Shown here piece by piece: positions 1 through 4,744 of a stretch of 10,253 bases of DNA. The number at the start of each line of letters is the position of its first letter. Position 1 is the stretch's first letter. The stretch comes from an uncultured Lachnospiraceae bacterium (GTDB lineage Bacteria; Bacillota; Clostridia; Lachnospirales; Lachnospiraceae). The stretch lies in NCBI GenBank assembly GCA_910585395.1, contig CAJUCK010000033.1, forward strand, positions 17,007-27,259. Direction: 5' to 3'. The notes beneath the pieces were generated by a model, which made no database searches, was not told the DNA's origin, and saw only the letters and a list, made by a program, of their open reading frames with translations. Position numbers and translations under genes: made by a program.

Positions 1-855
1 CGACATCGAAAGTTGATACATGAAAAATTTGTTATCATAACATTTCAGCTTCCGTGTACAACACTTGTACTGTATACGGGTTTGTTTTATTCAAATATAC
101 AAGTGGAAAGCTGGAAAGGTCTTTTATGTATCGGATGTATTTTGTTGTTGTTTTCTAATGTGCTGGTTTTTTATATTATTGAGAAAATGACTTCTTTAAT
201 GGAACAAAATAATGAGTATGAACTAATGGAACTTCAACATAATTTGAATCATTCATATTATGAGAGAATTGAGGAATTAAATACAAAGAATATGAAATAT
301 GTACATAACTTAAAAGATTATTTGCAAACGATAGGTGGTCTTGCAGCACAAAATAAAAATATGGAAATTGTAGAGATTTTGAAGACTATGGAAATTGAGA
401 TTGACGGCATTTCTAATAAATTTTACACCAATAATAAAATATTGAATGCACTTGTTTGTGAAAAGGAGTTTCAAGCACAGCGGAGTGGAATAGAGATTAC
501 AATTATGATAGAGCCAGAATTGAATTTGGATCATATTAAAAATGGAGATTTAATAGTAATGGTGGGCAATTTGATGGATAATTCCATTGAAGCGGCCGCC
601 TTATGCAAGAAGCAGAAAAAAGTAGTGTTAAATTTATTTGAATCAAATGAAAATTTCACTATTCTGCATATTGAAAATACTTATGAAAATAATTTAAAGA
701 AAAAGGGAAAACAGTATTTATCTACAAAAAAGAATAAAAATAACCATGGAATTGGAATAAAAAGTGTTCAGGAAACGGCAAGAAAATATGGGGGAGATCT
801 GTTTTTAATTGATAAAGAGGAAAAGTTTGAAAGCATATTGACATTATCAAAATAA
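1..855 (+). CDS. AgrC-like GHKL sensor histidine kinase, C-terminal part (5' end outside window)
   Basis: Membrane sensor kinase of the AgrC/GHKL type, which normally autophosphorylates on histidine and passes phosphate to a LytTR response regulator. The frame is open to the left edge. A TTG at 13 could start it but has no good ribosome binding site, and AgrC proteins are usually over 400 residues, so the gene is probably cut. Numbering from that TTG: two membrane segments (about 6-26 and 37-56), a short coiled linker, the phospho-acceptor region with H98 in H-N-L-K-D-Y-L (family form H-D-x-K-x-H-L), the N box N186-L-M-D-N190, and the glycine box H-G-I-G-I-K around 245-250, followed by the usual C-terminal G-G-D. 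No second GHKL ATP lid is visible, as expected for the family. The coding region is very AT-rich. No cognate regulator or AgrD-like peptide gene follows, so any partner must lie upstream. Family assignment is firm; the signal is unknown. Confidence 0.88.
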   Translation, partial: RHRKLIHEKFVIITFQLPCTTLVLYTGLFYSNIQVESWKGLLCIGCILLLFSNVLVFYIIEKMTSLMEQNNEYELMELQHNLNHSYYERIEELNTKNMKYVHNLKDYLQTIGGLAAQNKNMEIVEILKTMEIEIDGISNKFYTNNKILNALVCEKEFQAQRSGIEITIMIEPELNLDHIKNGDLIVMVGNLMDNSIEAAALCKKQKKVVLNLFESNENFTILHIENTYENNLKKKGKQYLSTKKNKNNHGIGIKSVQETARKYGGDLFLIDKEEKFESILTLSK

Positions 856-872
856 ATTATTTAAGGTATATC

Positions 873-902
873 CTGTCATTTTATGTGTCGATTTTGTATT
901 AT
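873..902 (+). promoter_or_regulatory. Weak candidate promoter for the 969-2127 pair
   Basis: CTGTCA (873-878, 4/6 to TTGACA) and TATTAT (897-902, 5/6 to TATAAT) are 18 bases apart in the 113-base gap after the kinase gene. The gap is AT-rich, so chance matches are expected. No terminator hairpin was seen between 855 and 969, and read-through from the kinase gene is equally possible. Confidence 0.25.
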
Positions 903-968
903 GGGTGGTTAAGTATTTGAAAAATAACGATATTAAATAAAGTTGATAAAAGTGAAGAGATTAATCAT

Positions 969-1403
969 ATGGAAAAGGGATTACAAGATTCCAAATATAC
1001 AATCAGTCCATATGTGCAATATTCAGAAGCAGGAGAAATGCGGTGGTATGCGTTTATTCCGGATTGTAAAAGTAAAATATCATTATATTTGCAGATGGTA
1101 AATGAACTGGATGCTGATTTATATCTTTTTTCCTTGAATCAGGAGACGTATGAGCTTGAATTGATGGGAGGAAGCGCCGTTACAGGAAACGGCATTACAG
1201 AAAAAGCTATTGGTATATTAGATGAAGGAATATATTATCTTGCTGTTGACGGTTATTCGGGGAGCGGCGCCTACGATTTAACATATTATCAAAGTGTAGA
1301 GAATATACAATATGAAGTTATCCGTATTGGAACGGAAAAGAGCCTGAAAATGGAGATGATTAAATATGAAAATTACAAACGGAATGCCTTTGAGCTCAGT
1401 TGA
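969..1403 (+). CDS. Small PPC-like beta-sandwich domain protein, no signal peptide (possibly 5'-truncated)
   Basis: A 144-residue protein whose residues about 1-108 resemble the bacterial pre-peptidase C-terminal (PPC) beta-sandwich: E-x-G-E-x-R-W-Y-A-F near 20-30, then a D-A-D-L-Y-L-F strand, then G-I-Y-Y-L-A-V-D-G-Y-S-G-S-G-A-Y-D-L-T. PPC domains usually sit at the C-terminus of secreted peptidases or adhesins, but this one has no signal peptide, membrane segment or catalytic domain. ATG 969 is the only ordinary start; GAAGAGA (954-960) is a weak ribosome site. The frame is open upstream to a stop at 918, and the codons 930-968 read like the missing first strand of the domain, so this may be the tail of a decayed larger gene. 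The last 38 bases overlap the next gene in another frame, suggesting coupled translation. Function unknown. Confidence 0.6.
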   Translation: MEKGLQDSKYTISPYVQYSEAGEMRWYAFIPDCKSKISLYLQMVNELDADLYLFSLNQETYELELMGGSAVTGNGITEKAIGILDEGIYYLAVDGYSGSGAYDLTYYQSVENIQYEVIRIGTEKSLKMEMIKYENYKRNAFELS

Positions 1404-2127
1404 ATATCATGTAGATGATACATATAATACACAGAAAAAATTACAGGAAGCTGCCAGTATGGAAAGAGACAGCGTTCAGATTTCGCAGGCAGGCTACAGA
1501 GAATGGCGAGAAAGTATTCAAGAAAATAATATATTCTGTCAGGCGGAAGAATGTCCTGCTGTCGAACTAGATGCTACTGGGACGGATGTGTGGTCACAGC
1601 AGTTACGCCCGCATATATCCAATGAACTTCGCAGTATAAGAGAAAAAGGAGAAACCTATGGTTTTTCTGATATTATGAGTGCTTCCTTACAGGCATATGC
1701 CGTATTGTATGAAGAGATAGAACAAGGATATGCAGAAGGGACCAGAGAGGTATGGGTAGCTGATGGAAAAAATGGAAAAAGACTGCTTTCCAGAGAAGAA
1801 GAAATACAGAGATTAGAGAATGCGTATCAGAGAGAGATAGAATGGAATACTATGGTCATGAACAGCAGGAAAGAGACGAGATATGCAAAATCCCTCTCAC
1901 TCAACCTTCCAATTACAAAAGAAACAGAAAGCGATAAAGAAAGCGATGAAAAAGAGCTGTCAAAAATGATGATAAAAATGCAGAACGATTATTTGGCAAA
2001 AAGAGACGGATCTAATCGTAAAGCAGTAGAAAATGCTGTAACCTCTGCTTTGGACGGTACAGATTTTGTAATTAGGATGCAGAACCTTTTTGCTGGGATT
2101 TCTGAAGGGACTGTGTATGTAAACTGA
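1366..2127 (+). CDS. Hypothetical soluble protein, 253 residues
   Basis: I do not recognise this protein with confidence. It has no signal peptide and no membrane segment. It is charged and mostly helical in character. Near residues 33-42 it carries E-R-D-S-V-Q-I-S-Q-A, reminiscent of the D-x-V-x-I-S-x-x-A stretch at the N-terminus of many uncharacterised Lachnospiraceae proteins. A Glu/Lys-rich, probably coiled helix covers about 140-165, and a Lys/Asp/Glu-rich linker covers about 178-200. The start is ATG 1366, supported by GGAG at 1352-1355 with 10 bases of spacing. It overlaps the end of the PPC-like gene by 38 bases, so the two are probably translated together and may act together. A clear terminator follows. 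Coding status is good: long frame, proper ribosome site, terminator placement. Function is unknown. Confidence 0.75.
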   Translation: MKITNGMPLSSVEYHVDDTYNTQKKLQEAASMERDSVQISQAGYREWRESIQENNIFCQAEECPAVELDATGTDVWSQQLRPHISNELRSIREKGETYGFSDIMSASLQAYAVLYEEIEQGYAEGTREVWVADGKNGKRLLSREEEIQRLENAYQREIEWNTMVMNSRKETRYAKSLSLNLPITKETESDKESDEKELSKMMIKMQNDYLAKRDGSNRKAVENAVTSALDGTDFVIRMQNLFAGISEGTVYVN

Positions 2128-2157
2128 ATTAAAAACAGGTTATTCAGTGTTTGATAG

Positions 2158-2188
2158 AAAATGGGGATGTTTTTCATCCCTGTTTTTT
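2158..2188 (+). terminator. Rho-independent terminator after 1366-2127
   Basis: GGGATG (2164-2169) pairs with CATCCC (2175-2180) around a five-T loop. The stem extends outward by G-T wobbles and A-T pairs into a six-T tract (2183-2188). A second partner for the T tract, AAAAACAGG (2131-2139) against CCTGTTTTT (2179-2187), could lengthen or compete with the base of the hairpin. It ends the 969-2127 unit and separates it from the CDF gene. Confidence 0.85.
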
Positions 2189-2203
2189 ATGTAAAAATGA
2201 TAC

Positions 2204-2232
2204 TGTGCAAAATTTAATAAATATGGTATGAT
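2204..2232 (+). promoter_or_regulatory. Extended -10 promoter of the CDF transporter gene
   Basis: TATGAT at 2227-2232 is preceded by TG at 2224-2225, giving a textbook TGnTATGAT extended -10. A poor -35 (TGTGCA, 2204-2209) lies 17 bases upstream, which is acceptable with an extended -10. Transcription would begin near 2239. An ATG at 2228 falls inside the -10 itself, so it cannot be the start codon of this transcript. Confidence 0.6.
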
Positions 2233-2256
2233 TTTCTGTAATTACTTTATTTGTAA

Positions 2257-2262
2257 CAGGAG
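2257..2262 (+). promoter_or_regulatory. Ribosome binding site that sets the CDF start at GTG 2270
   Basis: CAGGAG at 2257-2262 lies 7 bases before GTG 2270. The in-frame ATG at 2228 has no such site and overlaps the promoter -10. The protein from GTG 2270 begins with the short amphipathic lead-in usual for this family. Confidence 0.75.
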
Positions 2263-2269
2263 TGGTTCT

Positions 2270-3442
2270 GTGGTTACATTATTAATAAACTTATTTATAA
2301 AGGAAAAAGATGATATTAAGAACCCCAAAGTTCGTCAGCAGTATGGAATGCTCTGTGGTATGGCAGGGATAATCTTGAACATTCTGCTGTTTTTGGGAAA
2401 ATTTTTGGCAGGAACTGTGAGCCATTCCATTTCTATTACGGCGGATGCTTTTAATAACCTGTCTGACGCAGGTTCTTCTTGTGTGACGCTTGTGGGATTT
2501 AAAATGGCGGGTGCAAAGCCAGATGTAGATCATCCATTCGGACATGGCCGAATGGAATACATTACAGGTTTGATTATTTCTGGAGCTATTATCATTATGG
2601 CGTTTGAACTGGTAAAAAGTTCCATTGAAAAGATTATGCATCCCCAGCCTGTGAAATTTGGTATGCTTTCGCTTTGGATTCTGCTGGCTTCCATTTTAGT
2701 AAAAATTTATATGGCATATTATAATTATAAAATAGGAAAGAAGCTGGAATCTGCCGCGATGCGTGCTACAGCTACAGATAGTCTCAGCGATACCTGCGCT
2801 ACCACTGTGGTCTTGATTGGGAGCGTTGTGGGAGAATTGACAGGACTTTACGTTGATGGTTTCTGTGGAATTGTAGTGGGATTGTTCATATTTTATGCAG
2901 GTATCAGTGCGGCGAGAGATACTTTGAATCCCTTGCTGGGCCAGCCGCCAGAAGCAGATTTTGTCCGCGAAATTGAAAGAATTGTACTTGCCCACAAGGA
3001 AATATGCGGAGTTCATGATCTGCTGGTGCACGATTACGGGCCCGGCAGACGTATGATTTCTCTTCATGCAGAAGTTCCGGCGGATGGGAATATTCTGGCG
3101 CTGCATGATGTGGTGGATAATGCAGAAATGGAGCTGAGAACAGTCCTCAACTGTGACGCAGTGATTCATATGGACCCGGTGGTGACAGAAGATGAATATA
3201 TCTTAGAACTTAAGGGGATAATAGAGGCACTGATAAAAGAAATTGATTCTGTCATTACAATGCATGATTTTCGTGTAGTGATGGGACAGACACATACAAA
3301 TCTGATTTTTGATGTCGTGGTTCCGTATAATTTTGCATTCAGTGATGATTCTTTGACAGAGCAGATTCAGATACAGGTAAATAAAAGAATAGGAAAAAAT
3401 TATTTTGTGGTAATTCAAGTGGATAAAGCATATCTTAGATAG
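2270..3442 (+). CDS. Cation diffusion facilitator (CDF) family metal exporter, probable Mn2+ type
   Basis: A 390-residue inner-membrane metal/proton antiporter. From GTG 2270: six membrane helices between about 28 and 215, the conserved loop H88-P-F-G-H-G-R94, then cytoplasmic domains. The transport-site quartet, aligned on YiiP D45/D49/H153/D157, is N62, D66, D170 and D174. It contains no histidine. Asn-Asp/Asp-Asp sets are known from manganese CDFs such as pneumococcal MntE, while zinc exporters carry a His, so Mn2+ (perhaps Fe2+) is the inferred substrate. Residues about 226-304 form the usual ZT-dimer ferredoxin-like domain (V-H-D-L-L-V-H-D-Y-G-P-G-R). Residues about 309-390 look like a second, diverged copy (M-H-D-F-R-V-V-M-G-Q-T-H-T-N), which accounts for the extra length over the usual 290-300. 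It stands alone with its own promoter. No metal-responsive operator was recognised. Family certain; metal inferred. Confidence 0.93.
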   Translation: MVTLLINLFIKEKDDIKNPKVRQQYGMLCGMAGIILNILLFLGKFLAGTVSHSISITADAFNNLSDAGSSCVTLVGFKMAGAKPDVDHPFGHGRMEYITGLIISGAIIIMAFELVKSSIEKIMHPQPVKFGMLSLWILLASILVKIYMAYYNYKIGKKLESAAMRATATDSLSDTCATTVVLIGSVVGELTGLYVDGFCGIVVGLFIFYAGISAARDTLNPLLGQPPEADFVREIERIVLAHKEICGVHDLLVHDYGPGRRMISLHAEVPADGNILALHDVVDNAEMELRTVLNCDAVIHMDPVVTEDEYILELKGIIEALIKEIDSVITMHDFRVVMGQTHTNLIFDVVVPYNFAFSDDSLTEQIQIQVNKRIGKNYFVVIQVDKAYLR

Positions 3443-3565
3443 ACGGACTATGGTGATACTATACGGAAGCAATAGGGGGATTTAGAGAAGAAGTGAAAAA
3501 AAGTCCAATTTTTCGGGGATAATGATACATCTTTTGTGGAAATTACCAATTTTAATCTAATCCCC
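3443..3565 (+). other. Intergenic region after the CDF gene, no clear terminator
   Basis: No convincing hairpin with a T tract follows the CDF stop. GGGGAT-type blocks at about 3476 and 3515 could each pair with ATCCCC at 3560-3565, but no T run follows. A frame without ATG is open from 3497 to the stop at 3662-3664; it is treated under the leader peptide entry and the findings. Confidence 0.4.
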
Positions 3566-3594
3566 TTGAAAAAGCTGAGTACATGGGGTATATT
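3566..3594 (+). promoter_or_regulatory. Sigma-A-type promoter of the HPr-like / DUF6465 unit
   Basis: TTGAAA (3566-3571, 5/6) and TATATT (3589-3594, 5/6) are separated by exactly 17 bases. Transcription would begin near 3601, leaving about 60 bases of leader before ATG 3661. This is the best vegetative promoter match in the window. Confidence 0.65.
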
Positions 3595-3613
3595 TGTTAA
3601 TGGTAGAAGACAT

Positions 3614-3664
3614 ATGAAGAACAGCTTGCAGGCTGGTATTACATGGGAAAGTGAGATAGGATGA
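3614..3664 (+). CDS. Possible 16-residue leader peptide, ATGA overlap with the HPr-like gene
   Basis: ATG 3614 opens a 16-codon frame whose TGA (3662-3664) overlaps the ATG of the next gene as ATGA, the typical arrangement for coupled translation. It lies entirely downstream of the predicted transcription start near 3601. The ribosome site before it (GGTAGAAG, 3602-3609) is mediocre. The peptide is short with no recognised motif. It could be chance; the argument for it is position only. Confidence 0.2.
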   Translation: MKNSLQAGITWESEIG

Positions 3665-3915
3665 GCGAAAAAAAAATTATTGTATCGAATGTAACTAAAG
3701 AGTACAGCAATCCCATTGCAGAATTGGTTCAGGTAGCATGTCAGTTTGACAGTGAGATCAGGCTGGAGAATAACGAAGCTAAAATCAATGCGAAAAGTAT
3801 CATGGGAATCATGGCATTTAATCCGTCGAAAGGAATGACCGTAAATATAGTGGCTGATGGAAGCGATGAAGAAGAAGCTTTATTGGCAATGGAAAAATTT
3901 TTAGTCTGTCAGTAA
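3661..3915 (+). CDS. HPr-like protein lacking the phosphocarrier histidine, Ser46 retained (Crh-like)
   Basis: An 84-residue cytoplasmic protein that aligns without gaps to Bacillus HPr over residues 1-84. HPr carries phosphate for sugar PTS on His15. Here position 15 is Tyr and position 17 is Asn instead of Arg, so PTS phosphotransfer should be lost; Pro18 is kept. The regulatory site is intact: N43-A-K-S46-I-M-G-I-M matches the HPr kinase target loop. This is the pattern of Crh, the Bacillus HPr paralogue that lacks His15 and acts through Ser46-P with CcpA, although Crh itself has Gln15. A role in catabolite control is therefore inferred, not shown. Start ATG 3661 follows an in-frame stop at 3652. 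The ribosome site is weak (GGGAAAGTGAG, 3645-3655), and the ATG overlaps a short upstream frame. The DUF6465-like gene follows 25 bases later, in the same operon. Confidence 0.85.
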   Translation: MSEKKIIVSNVTKEYSNPIAELVQVACQFDSEIRLENNEAKINAKSIMGIMAFNPSKGMTVNIVADGSDEEEALLAMEKFLVCQ

Positions 3916-3923
3916 AAGGATTT

Positions 3924-3930
3924 AGGGAGG
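3924..3930 (+). promoter_or_regulatory. Strong ribosome binding site for the gene at 3941
   Basis: AGGGAGG with 10 bases to ATG 3941. It is much stronger than that of the HPr-like gene before it, suggesting the second protein of the operon is made in larger amounts. Confidence 0.8.
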
Positions 3931-3940
3931 AAAACCAATT

Positions 3941-4396
3941 ATGGCAAAGAATGACACAAAAACAGCTTCAGCAAAGTCAGCAGCAGTAAAGGATGAGACT
4001 GTGGTAAAAGCAGAAGAGCCTAAGAAGGAAGTTGCTGAGAAGGCAGCTGAACAAGAAGCAGCTGCTGAGAAGGCAGCGTCAAAAGCAGAAGAGCCTAAGA
4101 AAGAAGTTAAAGTGGAAGAACCCAAGAAAGAGGCTGCTAAGAAAGCTCCAGCGAAGAAGACCACAAGAAAGCCAGCAGCCAAGAAGAAGGAAGCAGAGAA
4201 AGTAGAAGAAGTTTATGTTCAATTCCAGGCAATGGAATTTACGACTAAGGATATTGTAGATAAAGCAAAGCAGGCTTATATAGCCGAAGGACACAGAGAG
4301 TCTTCAATTAAATCCATTCGCTTATATATCAAACCAGAAGAAAGTATGGCTTATTATGTGATTAATGATAAGTTTGCAGGCGGTGTTTCTTTGTAA
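3941..4396 (+). CDS. Lys/Ala/Glu-rich protein with C-terminal DUF6465-like domain
   Basis: A 151-residue cytoplasmic protein in two parts. Residues 1-88 are low complexity and made almost only of K, A, E, P, V, S and T, with the octet (A/V)-E-E-P-K-K-E-(V/A) three times (about 24-31, 49-56, 58-65) and a histone-H1-like A-P-A-K-K-T-T-R-K-P-A-A-K-K-K stretch near 70-84. Residues about 90-151 are a compact domain beginning V-Y-V-Q-F-Q and ending Y-Y-V-I-N-D-K-F-A-G-G-V-S-L, which I recognise as the DUF6465 type common in Lachnospiraceae. Function is not known. The basic tail could bind nucleic acid or another polyanion, but this is inference. The start has a strong ribosome site. It shares an operon with the HPr-like gene (25-base gap) and is followed by a strong terminator. 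The repeats suggest tail length varies between strains. Confidence 0.85.
   Translation: MAKNDTKTASAKSAAVKDETVVKAEEPKKEVAEKAAEQEAAAEKAASKAEEPKKEVKVEEPKKEAAKKAPAKKTTRKPAAKKKEAEKVEEVYVQFQAMEFTTKDIVDKAKQAYIAEGHRESSIKSIRLYIKPEESMAYYVINDKFAGGVSL
4006..4108 (+). repeat. Direct repeats in the Lys/Ala/Glu-rich tail
   Basis: Bases 4006-4033 and 4081-4108 match at 27 of 28 positions, 75 bases apart, so the frame is kept. A shorter 15-base identity is shared by 4033-4047 and 4062-4076. A more diverged third copy begins near 4112. These reflect recent in-frame duplication of the E-E-P-K-K-E unit. Confidence 0.8.
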
Positions 4397-4423
4397 ATAG
4401 AATGTTAATATATAATATGACAG

Positions 4424-4484
4424 AGACTGTTACAGACAGCATTTTTATACTAAGGTATGATGGTGTTTGTAGCAGTCTTTTTTT
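4424..4484 (+). terminator. Long-stem terminator after the DUF6465-like gene
   Basis: AGACTGTTACA (4424-4434) pairs over 11 positions, with one G-U, to TGTAGCAGTCT (4468-4478), followed directly by a seven-T tract (4478-4484). The 33-base loop holds a further stem, ATAC/GTAT with CAT/ATG and ACA/TGT steps, so the whole forms one long interrupted hairpin. Confidence 0.85.
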
Positions 4485-4644
4485 AGTAAAAAGTACTTAT
4501 ATAAAGAACTGTTTATATTAGAAGATGCCAATATTGAGGTCTGAAGACAGAACAGTACCTTCTGAAAGGCGGTTATAATGTTAAGAATAGGCGAAAGGTG
4601 TATTTTCTATTATGATTTTAGTAAAAAAATAAAAAATCTCTATG

Positions 4645-4674
4645 TCCACAGAACATTTTATGTTAAAATATACT
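4645..4674 (+). promoter_or_regulatory. Candidate promoter of the secreted GH43 gene
   Basis: TATACT (4669-4674, 5/6) preceded at 18 bases by TCCACA (4645-4650, 4/6). Transcription would begin near 4681, inside the dyad described next. A perfect TATAAT at 4574-4579 is an alternative -10 but lacks a recognisable -35. The weak -35 fits a gene that needs an activator or is tightly repressed. Confidence 0.45.
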
Positions 4675-4708
4675 AAACATAGAACTGCAGTGCAGAAATA
4701 TGTTTTAG
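4673..4708 (+). promoter_or_regulatory. 36-base nested dyad: candidate operator or leader hairpin of the GH43 gene
   Basis: Outer arms CTAAACATA (4673-4681) and TATGTTTTAG (4699-4708) enclose inner arms CTGCA (4685-4689) and TGCAG (4691-4695). Both pairs share a centre near 4690. Further TATGTT/AACAT half-sites occur at 4653-4656, 4659-4664 and 4676-4681. The dyad overlaps the predicted start of transcription, as expected for a repressor site; as RNA it would form a hairpin at the 5' end of the message. The binding factor is not known. Confidence 0.55.
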
Positions 4709-4710
4709 GA

Positions 4711-4736
4711 GATATTCATAATATCATAGAAAGGAG
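4711..4736 (+). promoter_or_regulatory. Perfect inverted repeat next to the ribosome binding site of the GH43 gene
   Basis: GATATT (4711-4716) and AATATC (4720-4725) are perfect inverted arms around CAT. Five bases later comes AAAGGAG (4730-4736), a strong ribosome site 8 bases before ATG 4745. The repeat is AT-rich, so an RNA hairpin would be weak. Confidence 0.4.
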
Positions 4737-4744
4737 AAGATTGT

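Noticed and set aside
13..15. TTG 13 as the true start of the sensor kinase
   Set aside because: Only 12 bases of upstream sequence are present, there is no clear ribosome site, and the protein would have far fewer membrane helices than the family.
2696..3169. 157-codon minus-strand frame inside the CDF gene
   Set aside because: Fully antisense to a certain CDF coding region, Cys/His-rich nonsense composition, no family resemblance.
3474..3567. GGGGAT blocks (about 3476 and 3515) opposite ATCCCC (3560-3565) as a riboswitch or terminator
   Set aside because: Arms are short and 40-80 bases apart with no T tract after them and no recognised riboswitch core.
3922..4182. Minus-strand frame encoding an Ala/Phe/Ser-rich hydrophobic protein
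   Set aside because: It is the antisense shadow of the Lys/Ala/Glu repeat tail; the low-complexity codons remove stops on the other strand. No ribosome site or promoter.
4558..4579. CCTT-CTGA-AAGG hairpin plus TATAAT at 4574 as the main GH43 promoter
   Set aside because: The hairpin stem is four pairs and the TATAAT has no acceptable -35 at 16-18 bases; kept only as an alternative.
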